DNA of 64,000 nt from Candidatus Gastranaerophilales bacterium (GTDB taxonomy: Bacteria > Cyanobacteriota > Vampirovibrionia > Gastranaerophilales > Gastranaerophilaceae). Both the position numbers and the translations under genes were made by a program. The stretch is from contig CALUVH010000002.1 of NCBI GenBank assembly GCA_944324175.1, positions 45,864-109,863 on the forward strand. The letters run 5' to 3'. Shown here piece after piece: positions 24,998 through 37,239 of the stretch (position 1 is its first letter; each line of letters opens with the position of its first letter). The notes under the pieces were generated by a model. The model had not been told where the DNA came from. It did no database searches and worked only from the letters and a program-made list of their open reading frames with translations.

Positions 24998-25342
24998 TTA
25001 CAATTCTCCACGTGAAATTTTATCTATAATTTCTGTTACTCTAGAACCTTTTTCAAAAGAATCACTATAGACAAACTTCAATTCAGGAGTCAAGCGCAAA
25101 CGGATACGCTTACCCACCTCAAATCTGATTTTCGGTGTACTTTTTTCAATAATCTCTTTTGATTTTTCAACCTGTTCAGGATTACCCAGTACACTATATA
25201 TGACTTTTGCAAACGAATTATCATGAGACACTTCTACATCAATAATTGAAACAACACCAGCAAGACCACGTATTTCCTTTCTCAAAATATCAGAAATATC
25301 ACGCATTAATTCTTTTCTTACTCGTTCATTCCTTAAAGTCAT
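24998..25342 (-). CDS. rbfA: Ribosome-binding factor A
   Basis: 114 residues, a single KH-like domain for late 30S maturation: RNERVRKELMRDISDILRKEIR, VVSIIDVEVSHDNSFAKVIYSVLG and RIRLRLTPELKFVYSDSFEKGSRV. It lies 18 bases after infB, before truB, the usual order. Confidence 0.97.
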   Translation of the reverse strand: MTLRNERVRKELMRDISDILRKEIRGLAGVVSIIDVEVSHDNSFAKVIYSVLGNPEQVEKSKEIIEKSTPKIRFEVGKRIRLRLTPELKFVYSDSFEKGSRVTEIIDKISRGEL

Positions 25343-25360
25343 AACTTTCTCCTGTAATAT

Positions 25361-27886
25361 CTATTCTAAACTTTTACGTTCAACTTCTTCTTTTGTTGAT
25401 ACTTCAATAATATCACCTATTTCTATGTCATTGAATTTAGCAAAAGAGATACCGCATTCAAAACCTTGAGCCACTTCTTTTACATCATCCTTGAAACGTT
25501 TAAGTTGGTCAATTGCCCCTTTGAATATTTCTTTTCCGTTTCTGATAAGAACTGCATCTTTACTTCTTACAATTTTACCTTCCGTGACATAACAACCTGC
25601 AATTCTAGTTGTCTTACCTATTGTAAATATCTGCCTTACTTCTGCCTTACCCAGTTCAACCTCTTTAATCTCAGGGTCTAAAAGTGAAAGCATGGTCTTC
25701 TCAATATCTTCTAAAATTTGATAGATGATATCGTACTTTTTAATAGTAACACCTTCTTTTTCTGCTGCAGAAGCTGCATTTGGATCTTCCTTAACGGTAA
25801 AACCAAGAATTAACGCTCCTGAAGCTGATGCAAGCATAACGTCAGCTTCTGAGATATCACCTACACCAACATGAATAATTTTCGTTTTTATCAATTTACT
25901 ATCAAGTTGAGCAATAGCTTGAGATACAGCCTCTGCAGAACCGTGAGTATTTGCTTTTATAATTAAATTCAACTCAGGGATATCATCCTCACCTGCAACT
26001 GCTTCACGTCTTATATGAGCCGGTAACATAGCCTCTAGGCGTTTATCTCGTTCTTTTTCCTTACGCTTTTCAACAATTGCCTTCATTTCTTTTTCATTTT
26101 TAACCACTTCAAAATAATCACCTGCTTGAGGGACCTCGGTAAGTCCTAGTATTTCTACAGGAGTTGAAGGTTCAGCCTTTTGAATTCGTTCCCCGCTGTC
26201 GGACAGCAACGCTCTTACACGACCACAAGCAGTACCCACAACTATGCAATTACCTACACGTAAAGTACCATTTTGAACCAATAATGTAGCCACAGGTCCC
26301 TTACCTTTATCCAAATTAGCTTCGATTACAACACCTGACGCCTCTGCTTTAGGATTAGCCTTCAAGTCTTCAACATCGGCAACAAGTAGAATATATTCCA
26401 ACAACTCATCCATACCGGTTCCATTCAAGGCAGAAACTTTAACTGTAATAGTATCTCCGCCCCATTCTTCTGGTACAAGACCGTGTTCAGTTAATTGTTG
26501 CAATATTCTATCAGGATTTGCATCAGGTTTGTCGATTTTATTAACTGCCACAATAATAGGAACTTCTGCAGCTTTTGCGTGATTAATTGCTTCTATCGTC
26601 TGTGGCATAATACCATCATCAGCTGCAACAACCAAAATTGCGATATCTGTTGCCTTAGCACCACGAGCACGCATTTCGGTAAATGCTTCGTGTCCTGGGG
26701 TATCAACAAATACAATTTTTTTATTATCCTTACCCTCATCCAAATAAACCGTATAAGCACCTATTGACTGAGTTATTCCTCCTACCTCAGTCGCGACAAT
26801 TTTATGTTTTGACGCTCTAATGCTATCCAATAAAGTTGTCTTACCATGGTCAACGTGCCCCATAATGCTGACAACCGGTGCACGCTTTTTCAATAATTTC
26901 TTATCTACCTCTGTTAAAGCCTTATTTTTTTCTTCCTTTTCTAATTCTTCTTCAATATAAGCTTCTAAATCTTCATCTAAAACTTCAAGATTGTACTCAG
27001 CACATATCTTTTTTATAACATCGACATCAATCAACTGATTCACAGTAGCCATAATCCCTTGGAACATAAGAAATTTTACAATTTCAGCCGGTGTTTTTTG
27101 TATTTTCTCGGACAATTCACTTATTGTCATTGCATGATTCACAACAATTTGGGTAACTTGCTCAACTTCTTCAGCCTTATGAACTTTCTTTTTATGTTTT
27201 TGAGCCGCAGCTTTTTCCAAAGAAATTCTTTCCTGTTCTTCTTTTTTAGAAAACTCCTTATCTTTACGTTTACCATCTCCACGTTTCTTGCTACTTCCTC
27301 CTTTACCTTCATAGATATCCTGAGGAATGATATGTCTTTGAACAGTTTTTTTCTCAGCTAATTGACCTGATGGATTTTCAAATACTTTTTTCCCAGTGCG
27401 CGGTCTATCTTCACCAGTTTTAGAAAAAGCTTTAGACTTTTCTGCTGATTTTCCTGATTCGTTTTGTACAGTTTTTTTGTCAGCATTTTTCCGTTCACCT
27501 GTCGTTGATACAGCTGCTTTTTTAGGTGCTCTACGGACTATTTCCAACCTATTTTGAGGTTTAACCACTTCTATTTTTGGACGTTTAATTTCTTCCTTCT
27601 TTTCTTTTTCTTTTACTTTTTGTTCTTCTTGCACTTCTGAAGGAACTTCCTGAGGCTCAATAACTTCAGGAGCTTTTGATTTTTTCACAACAAAAGCCTT
27701 TGGTTTTTTTGTTTCTCCTGTACTTTCTGACAGGTGTTTTTTCAAACGTCTTATCTGGTCTATTGTAACTGAACTTGCATGACTTTTTACCACTATACCT
27801 ATCTGTGCAAACTTTTCTATTACTTGTTTGCTTGGTAATCCTAATTCTTTTGCTAATTCACTTATTCTAACTGTTTCAAAACTCAT
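25361..27886 (-). CDS. infB: Translation initiation factor IF-2
   Basis: 841 residues. It brings initiator tRNA to the 30S subunit and is a GTPase. Domains: N-terminal IF2_N ([23 protein letters not shown]), a charged Lys/Glu linker (about 50-240), a second IF2_N ([24 protein letters not shown]), the G domain from about 340 ([11 protein letters not shown] as G1, DTPGHE as G3, NKIDKP as G4), then domains II-IV. The length is normal. The gene overlaps ylxR by 11 bases. Confidence 0.98.
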   Translation of the reverse strand: MSFETVRISELAKELGLPSKQVIEKFAQIGIVVKSHASSVTIDQIRRLKKHLSESTGETKKPKAFVVKKSKAPEVIEPQEVPSEVQEEQKVKEKEKKEEIKRPKIEVVKPQNRLEIVRRAPKKAAVSTTGERKNADKKTVQNESGKSAEKSKAFSKTGEDRPRTGKKVFENPSGQLAEKKTVQRHIIPQDIYEGKGGSSKKRGDGKRKDKEFSKKEEQERISLEKAAAQKHKKKVHKAEEVEQVTQIVVNHAMTISELSEKIQKTPAEIVKFLMFQGIMATVNQLIDVDVIKKICAEYNLEVLDEDLEAYIEEELEKEEKNKALTEVDKKLLKKRAPVVSIMGHVDHGKTTLLDSIRASKHKIVATEVGGITQSIGAYTVYLDEGKDNKKIVFVDTPGHEAFTEMRARGAKATDIAILVVAADDGIMPQTIEAINHAKAAEVPIIVAVNKIDKPDANPDRILQQLTEHGLVPEEWGGDTITVKVSALNGTGMDELLEYILLVADVEDLKANPKAEASGVVIEANLDKGKGPVATLLVQNGTLRVGNCIVVGTACGRVRALLSDSGERIQKAEPSTPVEILGLTEVPQAGDYFEVVKNEKEMKAIVEKRKEKERDKRLEAMLPAHIRREAVAGEDDIPELNLIIKANTHGSAEAVSQAIAQLDSKLIKTKIIHVGVGDISEADVMLASASGALILGFTVKEDPNAASAAEKEGVTIKKYDIIYQILEDIEKTMLSLLDPEIKEVELGKAEVRQIFTIGKTTRIAGCYVTEGKIVRSKDAVLIRNGKEIFKGAIDQLKRFKDDVKEVAQGFECGISFAKFNDIEIGDIIEVSTKEEVERKSLE

Positions 27887-28118
27887 TTAACAATTTTCCT
27901 TTCAATTCCTGAGGTACAGGGGTTTTTAGTCCTTTTGATATTTTATTCTTCTTAAAAGCAGCCTCTATACATCTGTCATTATAACAAAGATATACAGATC
28001 TGCCAAATATTCGGGAGTCGGGGTTTACAAAAACGTCACAATGTGCATCGCGTGTTATTTTGATAAGATCTTTTCTATCTGTAATTTTTCCACAGCCAAC
28101 ACATTTTCGTTCTATCAC
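27876..28118 (-). CDS. ylxR: YlxR (DUF448) RNA-binding protein
   Basis: 80 residues. N-terminal RKCVGCGKITDRKDLIKITRD, then FVNPDSRIFGRSVYLCYNDRCIEAAFKKNKIS is the complete YlxR fold, a small basic protein usually encoded between nusA and infB. Here nusA is not beside it and prfA lies directly upstream with a one-base overlap (28118). It overlaps infB downstream. Confidence 0.95.
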   Translation of the reverse strand: MIERKCVGCGKITDRKDLIKITRDAHCDVFVNPDSRIFGRSVYLCYNDRCIEAAFKKNKISKGLKTPVPQELKGKLLNEF

Positions 28119-29200
28119 TAATTCACCTCTGCTAATTTTTCTAACTTTAATTTTTGATCATGTTCCATGAGCAATTTTATCAAATCGTCCAACTCACCAT
28201 CAATTACAGTCCAAACATTCAAGTTTTGGTTAATTCTATGGTCTGTTAATCTGCCTTGTGGGAAATTATACGTTCTAATACGTTCACTTCTGTCACCTGA
28301 CCCTACCTGTGAACGTCTAAGGTCAGTTATTTCCTGCATTTGTTTTTGTACTTCCATGTCATACAATTTTGCTTTTAATATTTGCAGTGCACGCTCTTTA
28401 TTTTGCAATTGAGATCTTTCTTCGGTACAAAAAATCATAATTCCCGTAGGTTTATGGAATACTCTGGCGGCAGTTTCAACCTTGTTAACATTTTGACCAC
28501 CTGCACCTCCGGAGCGAGCCGTTGTAATCTCAATATCATTCATATTTAATTCAACTTCTACATCATCTACCTCAGGCATAACGGCCACAGTCGCAGTTGA
28601 AGTATGTACACGCCCCTGAGATTCTGTAGCAGGAACTCGTTGCACACGATGGACACCTGATTCATATTTCAATTTTGAATATATGCTGTCCCCTTTAATT
28701 GAAATAATAACTTCAGAAACACCCCCAGCTTCACAGTCAGTCTTACTCAAAATTTGAGTTTGCCACCCCTGCTTATCGGCGTATCTCATATACATTCTCA
28801 TCAAATCACCAGCAAAAATATTCGCTTCATCGCCACCTGCACCACCGCGGATTTCCAACATGATATCCTTATCATCCATAGGGTCACGTGGCAACAAAAG
28901 AACTTTCATACGTTCTTCATACTCAGGAATTTTTGCTTCATTGGCCTCTATTTCTGCTTTTAAAAACGCTTTCATTTCTTCATCAGACTCAGAATGAATC
29001 ATTTCCTTAGCATCTGCAATAGCGTCCACTGCTTTTTTCCACTCGTAATAGAGATTTACGGTCTCTTCCATAGATTTTCTCTGTTTTGACAAGTCTCTAA
29101 ATCTGTTGTAATCCTGTATTACAGCAGGATCAGAAAGGGTTTCTCCCAGTTCTATATACTTCTTTTCTATTTGTAATATTTTATCTAACATATCTTTCAT
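28118..29200 (-). CDS. prfA: Peptide chain release factor 1
   Basis: 360 residues. Reads UAA and UAG: the tripeptide P-A-T in [20 protein letters not shown] is the anticodon-like element of RF1, and [20 protein letters not shown] carries the GGQ loop that triggers peptidyl-tRNA hydrolysis. The start could also be the Met at residue 4. First gene of the run prfA-ylxR-infB-rbfA-truB. It has no strong ribosome site. Confidence 0.98.
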   Translation of the reverse strand: MKDMLDKILQIEKKYIELGETLSDPAVIQDYNRFRDLSKQRKSMEETVNLYYEWKKAVDAIADAKEMIHSESDEEMKAFLKAEIEANEAKIPEYEERMKVLLLPRDPMDDKDIMLEIRGGAGGDEANIFAGDLMRMYMRYADKQGWQTQILSKTDCEAGGVSEVIISIKGDSIYSKLKYESGVHRVQRVPATESQGRVHTSTATVAVMPEVDDVEVELNMNDIEITTARSGGAGGQNVNKVETAARVFHKPTGIMIFCTEERSQLQNKERALQILKAKLYDMEVQKQMQEITDLRRSQVGSGDRSERIRTYNFPQGRLTDHRINQNLNVWTVIDGELDDLIKLLMEHDQKLKLEKLAEVN

Positions 29201-29322
29201 AACAACTTGATTATAACAAGAACATATTTTTTTTCAAATTTAATTACTTTTCAGCAGCAAGTATTCAAATTTTAACATTTTGCTAATAAATTTATGCTAT
29301 ACTGTATTTTGGAGGTTAAGAC

Positions 29323-30390
29323 ATGTTAGAATATTTTTTAGGCTCATATGTAATAACTGTATTCGGTTTAATTACCGCTTATTTTTGGGGAGAACATGCT
29401 CATATCGGTAGCGGTCTAACCTGTGTTTTTATAGCAATTGTATTATCAGTTCTCGAAGTAAGCTTATCTTTTGATAATGCCGTCGTAAATGCAATGAAAT
29501 TGGAAAAAATGTCACACAAATGGAGACATCGTTTTCTAACTTGGGGTATTGCAATTGCAGTTTTTGGTATGAGATTTTTATTTCCAATTTTAGTAGTTTC
29601 AATTTTTGCAAAATTAAGCATGTTTGAGGTCACAAATATAGCTCTTAACGATGTTGATAAATATGCCTACTATCTACATCAAACTCACGCTCCTATTGTT
29701 ACTTTTGGCGGCTTGTTTTTATTGATGCTATTTTTGAATTATTTCTTTGACCATGAAAAAGAAATTCACTGGATTAAAAAAATTGAAGAACCTCTTTCTC
29801 ATCTTGACCATATAAAAGGAATTGAAATCGTTATTTCACTTTTTGCGGTTTTAATTACTCAAAACTTTGTAATTACTGAACAAAAATTACATGTAACAAT
29901 TGCCGGAATTTGTGGAATTTTAACATATTTGCTTATAGATGGTTTCACGCATTATCTTGAAAGACATGAGCAAATACGCTTAGCCCAATGCAGTGAAGGT
30001 GCAAAATGCGCTGGACTAATGAGTTTTATATATCTTGAACTTATCGATGCTTCATTTTCTTTAGATGGAGTATTAGGGGCATTTGCATTAAGTAAAGACA
30101 TTATTATAATAACTATTGGCTTGGCAATAGGTGCTATGTTTGTAAGATCTCTTACAATTATGCTCGTTGAAAAAAAGACACTTGCACAATTTAGATACCT
30201 TGAACATGGTGCACACTGGGCAATTGGTGCCTTAGCAACTCTTATGCTTATATCTACGGTACAAGAAGTACCGGAAGTAGTTACAGGATTGATAGGTTTA
30301 ATATTTATAGTCAGTGCATTCATTTCTTCTGTTATCTATAACAAAAAACTTGAAAATAGAATTGCAAATAAAGGTGACTTCAATGCTTAA
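29323..30390 (+). CDS. DUF475 / TerC-superfamily membrane protein
   Basis: 355 residues with about nine membrane helices. It belongs to the DUF475 group of the TerC/Alx superfamily: the paired acidic motifs VLSVLEVSLSFDNAVVNA (helix 2) and FIYLELIDASFSLDGVLGAFALS (helix 6) are the shared hallmark, thought to take part in metal-ion movement. HAHIGSG and YFFDHEKEIHW are loops. GGAGGTTAAG precedes the ATG. It overlaps the glycosyltransferase start by eight bases. Substrate unknown; manganese is a guess from relatives. Confidence 0.85.
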   Translation: MLEYFLGSYVITVFGLITAYFWGEHAHIGSGLTCVFIAIVLSVLEVSLSFDNAVVNAMKLEKMSHKWRHRFLTWGIAIAVFGMRFLFPILVVSIFAKLSMFEVTNIALNDVDKYAYYLHQTHAPIVTFGGLFLLMLFLNYFFDHEKEIHWIKKIEEPLSHLDHIKGIEIVISLFAVLITQNFVITEQKLHVTIAGICGILTYLLIDGFTHYLERHEQIRLAQCSEGAKCAGLMSFIYLELIDASFSLDGVLGAFALSKDIIIITIGLAIGAMFVRSLTIMLVEKKTLAQFRYLEHGAHWAIGALATLMLISTVQEVPEVVTGLIGLIFIVSAFISSVIYNKKLENRIANKGDFNA

Positions 30391-31261
30391 CCTCCCACTT
30401 GTGAGTTTTATTGTAACCTCATATAATTATGAAAAATTCATATTAAAAACACTTGAAAGTATCAAAAATCAAAGTTACAAAAACATTGAAATAATAATCG
30501 TTGACGACCTGTCTGAGGATAATTCCGTAAATGTTATAAAAAAGTTTATAGAAGAAAATCAAGACCTGCCAATCACTCTAGTCGAAAATTCCGAAAATAT
30601 CGGACAGCTTGGCTCAATATTAAAAGGACTAAAATTAGCAAAAGGTCAGTTTGTAAGTTTCATTGACAGCGATGATGTTTTAATGGAAGATTTTGCAAAA
30701 GTCCACATTCAAGTGCATCTGCAAACGTCTGTAGCTTTCACATCGTGCTCAATTACCGAAATTGGCGAAAGTGATGAAGTGCATACATTCAATTCTATCT
30801 CATCAGGCATATGCTCTAATTTTAAAGATTTATACAACAACGAAACTCCTGAATTTAAAATATTGGGAAACAAACGTTTTGGAGGCTGGTACTGGTCGCC
30901 GAATAGTTCTGCGATGTACAGAAAATCTGCAATTGAAATCCTAGAAACTTATCAATCAATTTCAAAATGGAAAATTTGTCCTGATAAATTTATTATGAAT
31001 TACGCCAATCTGGTCGGGGGCTCTGCACTTATCAAATCGCCCCTTTTAGGGTATCGCAGACATAAAAATAATGCAGGTAATAATTTTTTAGTGACAGGCA
31101 ACAAAAAACTTACCTCTGACGAAACAACCGCAAATAATATTCAAAATAACTTAAAAATTCGACCTGAAACCATTAAATTTTTATGGCAAAACCAAGATAG
31201 ACTAGGCAAAAGAAATACCGTCAAGCTTATCTCAACGGTAGTTCTTTCTTATATTTTATAA
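30383..31261 (+). CDS. Family 2 glycosyltransferase
   Basis: 292 residues from the ATG at 30383, inside the end of the preceding gene (AAAGGTGA upstream). GT-A fold: VSFIVTSYNYEKFILKTLESIKNQSYKNIEIIIVDDLS is the nucleotide-sugar half; GQFVSFIDSDDVLMEDF holds the D-x-D metal site. GWYWSPNSSAMYRKSAIEIL and RRHKNNAG follow. No membrane helix at the end, so it is a soluble or peripheral transferase, probably adding a sugar to a surface glycan. Acceptor unknown; no neighbouring sugar genes indicate one. Confidence 0.85.
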   Translation: MLNLPLVSFIVTSYNYEKFILKTLESIKNQSYKNIEIIIVDDLSEDNSVNVIKKFIEENQDLPITLVENSENIGQLGSILKGLKLAKGQFVSFIDSDDVLMEDFAKVHIQVHLQTSVAFTSCSITEIGESDEVHTFNSISSGICSNFKDLYNNETPEFKILGNKRFGGWYWSPNSSAMYRKSAIEILETYQSISKWKICPDKFIMNYANLVGGSALIKSPLLGYRRHKNNAGNNFLVTGNKKLTSDETTANNIQNNLKIRPETIKFLWQNQDRLGKRNTVKLISTVVLSYIL

Positions 31262-31270
31262 ATACTATTC

Positions 31271-32539
<1,269 letters not shown>

Positions 32540-32703
32540 CTATTCATCTCCTTTTATCATTACCGAATTTTTATCACTAAAGTAGATTATACTTCCTAAA
32601 TTTTAAAATAAAAATATATGTAAAAATTTCTTAATAAATGTATAGCGCATGGCAAATTTTTTTATTCAGTTGGGTTATAACTAGAGTAATAAGGAGCTCT
32701 ATC

Positions 32704-35700
32704 GTGAAGGTTAATTTTGATCAACAAATAAGTAGAAAAAATGTTCATTTTGAAGGTGTAAAACCTACCAAATCCGACACTGGTTTTAAAGAATATGAAT
32801 TTAGTTTCCCATTTGATGATAAAGAATTTGATTGCTATTTAGAATTATATAGCGTTACCACTGATAAAAATGGTAATTTTATAGTAAATGAAGACAACCT
32901 GAAAAAACATAAAACAGGTGAAGGACTTATAAAATTAACCTCTGGCTCAAACAAAATAAATCTTGCCCGAAACTATTCAATTTCTAACAACGAACCTTTT
33001 GCTTACCATTACAAACTTTTGCCAAAAGGCTCAAATCCTGATGACTACTTTAATGCAACATATGAAATTGAAGCAGGTACTGTAATATACCAAGGCACAG
33101 GAAATCCAAATGGTCCTGCAAAACATCAAAAATATAATATTTATACCCCAAGTTCAAACTGCGCTTCAGGTGGAGCAATGAAATTGGTAATACCTGACAC
33201 ATACAATGCCGGTTTCGTGTATGACGAAGATGGTACAATAATCCCACGCAAAAATCTTGATAAATTATTTAAGTCTGTCAGAACGTTTGCAAACAAAATA
33301 GGCGGCACATTAGCCGGTATAGAAAAAGATGTAAAAGGTGGTAAATTTGATGAATATTCAAGAATTATAGCAACCCCTTTATTTACAGATGACAGCCTTA
33401 CAGGACATGCATACTGGAATAAAAACTGTATGCAAATAGCACAATCACTCGGTAATATCGACAATTACCGTTCTTTGCAAAAAGCCATGTTTGCAAAAGG
33501 TCTGAACTTTGTATCTGACGGTGCTTTTGTAAATGAAGGTCTTGAAGGAGTTCATTTCAAACATGTATTAAAATGGGGAGACAAATCTCCTTACTTTAAC
33601 TGGTTTAGAATAGCAGGTCTTAAAGATAGTCCCTTACTAATGCCAGTATTCTCTAAAAATAAAGAGTTTATCTCCCATAGAATTGTAAACCCTAAATATG
33701 AATACACCCAAGTTTCAGACGGTACAATCAGACGCTCCAGAGTATTATCTACTTACGAATCAAACAAACCTACTTATATTCAAGTATATGACAATAGATT
33801 AGTAGATGAAAGTACTCTTGATAGTCAAAAACTGATTAAATCTTATGATATACTAAATACCAACAACCCTCTGGAAATAAATAATCATAATGACACTGTT
33901 ATTCCTTACAGTTTTGAAATTAATCCTGATACTTACGACTTCAACATTAGTCAGCTAAGTCAGTATAATAAATCTGCAAATGATAGCAATAAAATTTTAA
34001 TGAAATCACCTCAAGGAACAAGATTTTTAACAAAATTTGAAAATTTTGATTTAGAAGACAAGTTTGAATGCGGTTTTGAAACTTGGGATGCTAACGCAGA
34101 TATTGCTAAACTTAACTACGTATTTTCCAATACCGACACCAAAGAGCTGGGTAATGTGCCATATGAAAAATTACCTACCGTAATCAATAATCTTAAGCAT
34201 AAAAATTATGAAGTTCAAGATTATGCAATTAAATCAGGTGCTTACTGGACGAAAAAGACCAGCCAAATTTTAAATCTACACGTCGCACAAAACTTAAAAA
34301 ATATTGAAGCCGATAATCCTCAAAAAGTTTATCAAGAAATTTTGAATAAAATTGACGAAGGCGTGTTCCCTAAAAAATTAAAAAACAACATCTCAAAAGA
34401 AGTTGTCAAAAACATATTAACCCATGAATATAAACTGAAAAACAACATTATAAATGACAAATTTGATAACATAGTATTGGCAAACCTAATGGAAACACCT
34501 TTAGATTCCATTGAATTAGGAGATGATATAGTTGCTGTATTTGCATCTCCATATATGTCAAAGCTCGCAACATCCGAAGAATTTATCGGTAAATCCCGTT
34601 ATGAACTTTACAAACGAAATAATCCTCAAGTACAACCTGAATACTTACCTCTTTATGAAAAGACAAACAAACTATATGAAAAGGAAATGTCAACTTTTGC
34701 AATAAACATCCTAAAAAAATTGGATGCTGAAATGCCTAATAATGCAAAAATCATTTCTGGACCAAATGCCACAGAATACGGTAAATTTATCTTACCTACA
34801 TTAATTCCTGAAATTGAAAAATACATGGTAATCAAGGGATTAATACCTGACGCCAAGGTTAAAATCAATGACAATGGTGATATTTCATATGATTACAACA
34901 AATTAAAAGAAATATCTCTAAATGAAATCGGAATTATAGCAAGCAGTCCTAGTGATGAAGCTAAATCATTAATTAACAAATTACAACACGGCATTTCTCA
35001 CTTGAATAAAAACAAAAAAGCACAAGCTGAACTCGTAGATGCATTGAAAAAAACATTAAAGGGCACCGATAGAAACAGTTTTGCACTTGCAGAAGCTATC
35101 GTTGATAGAACACAAGCAGGTCTGGACTGGCGTATAGACGCGACTAAAGACATTGGTGACGTTGAAGCAATTCGCAAAGGTAACACGGATTTTGAATACA
35201 CTTGGAATAAAGTAATCTCATTCTGGACTAAATTTGCAGACGGAGTAAGAAAGGGTAATGAAAATGCATACATGGCAGCAGAAATAACAAATGAAAGCGA
35301 TTTGTATGGTGCCGGTGAAGGCGCATTTTCTGAAAGATTCCATCATATTGAAAATGAAAATATCAGTGATACGGACTTGGTATCTAAGTTCCTGCGAGAA
35401 ACAGGAATGACAGCCATGGCAAACTATCGCTATTTCTTTAGTCCATTACCGGAAATATTTGCCCAAAACTTTGAAACCGGAGCTACATCAGGGAATGCAA
35501 ATAATTATCTGGATAAATTATTGTTTAAAACACTTGTTGGACGTGATAATTACTTGCAATCAGCACCATTGCAATCTTTGATATACTCATATACATTTAT
35601 TGGTAACCATGATAAGCCTAGGGCACTTCATTGTATGGCTTTGGACATGGGGTTATTCTTTAACCTCCACGGTAGAGAAGTTGAAGCCTATAGAATGCTA

Positions 35701-36930
35701 CGAAATAACTTCTTTGACCCAATAAATCAAGATGACTTTAATGATTTTGTAAAATATGAATTAAGTTCAGTAAGCTCCAAAAACGTAGCAATGGCTTATG
35801 CTCTAAGAGATGGTTTTACAACTGTTCTTAACAAAATGGAAGCAGAAGGGCAATTAACGCATGAAAACTTTGATAAAATATTTAAAGCAGTTAATGATTC
35901 TATCTCTGAATTAGCAAATGGTAAATTTGAAGGGGAAAATTTTGAAGCAGACGCATTTGGATTTAAACCTTTTGATATAACAATAGATGTTGTACTTAGA
36001 GAAGCTGAAAGACATGGACTAAAACTCAACGAAAAAGATAAAAAAACCTTGTCTGATAAAGTATTTGCTCAAATTTTAGAACCCGCAAATAAAAAATTGC
36101 TTGCAATGATGAAAATACTCGTAGCACTCCCTGGGAACCCTACTTTATACGCAGGTGATGACTTATGTTCTACCGGTTTTGAATTCAAGTCAAAAAACGT
36201 AACGACTGATAACCGTTCATACCTACATCACGAATGGACAACAGAAGGACATAAAAATTATAAGGAACTTGTCGCTAAATATGAAAAAGAATTTGCCAAG
36301 GTAATGGGAACACGTGCCCGAACTGAATTAAGAGCTTTGAATGATGGTACACCATTTACTTTGGATCTTCAAAAAGGCTACTTCAAAAATGGCGACCAAC
36401 ATCCTGTCACTGCGATATTACATCACAACACTGATGGTTCTATGGTATTATCACTGATAAATACCACTGGCATAGAAAGAAACCATAAAGCCGACTATAA
36501 TCCTCAAACATTATACCTGCCTTCAATTGATTTATACCAAGTCGAAAATTCAGCCAAAATTGGTCTACCAAGGGGGCTAAAAGCAGCTCAACAAGGCGAT
36601 GATGGGAAGTTCTACGGTGATGCAATCATTTTTAAAAACGCAGATGAAAATGACAAAGGAATTTATAAAGTTTGTCGTTCTAAAGATGAATTATACTTTA
36701 TTAAACGCTTTGTCAAAGATGAGAATGGAAATGAAAAAGAAGAAAGCATTAACCTATCTGATACAACTATGAATTTATATTATGACCCTAAACATCCTGT
36801 ATCATTCACGGGAAAAGCAACTCCAAAACATAAAGTGCTATATAATCCACAGTATTATATAGGTAATCCATACTCAAATCTTTCTAAGCAGTATGTCACT
36901 GGTGAAAAACTTGCTTTAATGTCAAAGTAA
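32704..36930 (+). CDS. Very large GH13 (alpha-amylase family) glycoside hydrolase-like protein
   Basis: 1408 residues from the GTG at 32704 (AAGGAG seven bases upstream; the in-frame ATG at 32638 has no site). N-terminal F16-E17-G18 motif (VHFEGVK), an N-terminal beta domain, then a barrel split by a long insert (residues 340-760 approx.). GH13 catalytic regions: GLDWRIDATKDIGD with nucleophile D812, MAAEITNESDLYG with E860, and FIGNHDKPRAL with H969-D970. LVALPGNPTLYAGDDL is the usual late barrel segment. A second motif, SFTG, is near the C-terminus. It probably acts on glycogen or starch-like glucans. No signal peptide, so it is cytoplasmic unless the leader is a novel export signal. A terminator follows. 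Confidence 0.8.
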   Translation: MKVNFDQQISRKNVHFEGVKPTKSDTGFKEYEFSFPFDDKEFDCYLELYSVTTDKNGNFIVNEDNLKKHKTGEGLIKLTSGSNKINLARNYSISNNEPFAYHYKLLPKGSNPDDYFNATYEIEAGTVIYQGTGNPNGPAKHQKYNIYTPSSNCASGGAMKLVIPDTYNAGFVYDEDGTIIPRKNLDKLFKSVRTFANKIGGTLAGIEKDVKGGKFDEYSRIIATPLFTDDSLTGHAYWNKNCMQIAQSLGNIDNYRSLQKAMFAKGLNFVSDGAFVNEGLEGVHFKHVLKWGDKSPYFNWFRIAGLKDSPLLMPVFSKNKEFISHRIVNPKYEYTQVSDGTIRRSRVLSTYESNKPTYIQVYDNRLVDESTLDSQKLIKSYDILNTNNPLEINNHNDTVIPYSFEINPDTYDFNISQLSQYNKSANDSNKILMKSPQGTRFLTKFENFDLEDKFECGFETWDANADIAKLNYVFSNTDTKELGNVPYEKLPTVINNLKHKNYEVQDYAIKSGAYWTKKTSQILNLHVAQNLKNIEADNPQKVYQEILNKIDEGVFPKKLKNNISKEVVKNILTHEYKLKNNIINDKFDNIVLANLMETPLDSIELGDDIVAVFASPYMSKLATSEEFIGKSRYELYKRNNPQVQPEYLPLYEKTNKLYEKEMSTFAINILKKLDAEMPNNAKIISGPNATEYGKFILPTLIPEIEKYMVIKGLIPDAKVKINDNGDISYDYNKLKEISLNEIGIIASSPSDEAKSLINKLQHGISHLNKNKKAQAELVDALKKTLKGTDRNSFALAEAIVDRTQAGLDWRIDATKDIGDVEAIRKGNTDFEYTWNKVISFWTKFADGVRKGNENAYMAAEITNESDLYGAGEGAFSERFHHIENENISDTDLVSKFLRETGMTAMANYRYFFSPLPEIFAQNFETGATSGNANNYLDKLLFKTLVGRDNYLQSAPLQSLIYSYTFIGNHDKPRALHCMALDMGLFFNLHGREVEAYRMLRNNFFDPINQDDFNDFVKYELSSVSSKNVAMAYALRDGFTTVLNKMEAEGQLTHENFDKIFKAVNDSISELANGKFEGENFEADAFGFKPFDITIDVVLREAERHGLKLNEKDKKTLSDKVFAQILEPANKKLLAMMKILVALPGNPTLYAGDDLCSTGFEFKSKNVTTDNRSYLHHEWTTEGHKNYKELVAKYEKEFAKVMGTRARTELRALNDGTPFTLDLQKGYFKNGDQHPVTAILHHNTDGSMVLSLINTTGIERNHKADYNPQTLYLPSIDLYQVENSAKIGLPRGLKAAQQGDDGKFYGDAIIFKNADENDKGIYKVCRSKDELYFIKRFVKDENGNEKEESINLSDTTMNLYYDPKHPVSFTGKATPKHKVLYNPQYYIGNPYSNLSKQYVTGEKLALMSK

Positions 36931-36959
36931 AATGTTTAATAAATTTCCCAATGTAAATG

Positions 36960-36987
36960 AAAAAACGAGTTTACACTCGTTTTTTTC
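36960..36987. terminator. Bidirectional terminator
   Basis: Stem AAAAAACGAGT / ACTCGTTTTTT (36960-36970 with 36975-36985), loop TTAC. It separates the GH13 gene from the convergent small membrane gene. Confidence 0.85.
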
Positions 36988-36990
36988 ATT

Positions 36991-37227
36991 CTACTTAGTT
37001 ACTTTTTTATGATGAAACCATTCAACAATTCCAATATGTAATGCCGTCAAAACAGCAGCAATATAAGCCAATTTTTTATGTAGTTTAATTTTTTTATTAT
37101 TTCCTGCAACTCCACTCCCTACAGCAAAAACCGTTGCCAGATAACCTGTAGTTTTTACATAATTTACTTTCTTATTTTTCTTACTGTTTACATTTACATT
37201 AGCCGAATTGATTGCTTGAACGGACAT
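36991..37227 (-). CDS. Small two-helix membrane protein with MSVQAIN leader
   Basis: 78 residues. Starts MSVQAINSANVNVNSKKNKKVN, very close to MTVQAVK and MSVKSVN of other genes here. Two hydrophobic segments follow: YLATVFAVGSGVAG (about 29-42) and LAYIAAVLTALHIGIVEWF (about 53-71), ending HHKKVTK. A ribosome site (GGGAGAAA) precedes the ATG. Twelve bases separate it from ychF upstream, so the two may be co-transcribed. Function unknown. Confidence 0.7.
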   Translation of the reverse strand: MSVQAINSANVNVNSKKNKKVNYVKTTGYLATVFAVGSGVAGNNKKIKLHKKLAYIAAVLTALHIGIVEWFHHKKVTK

Positions 37228-37239
37228 AAAAATTTCTCC

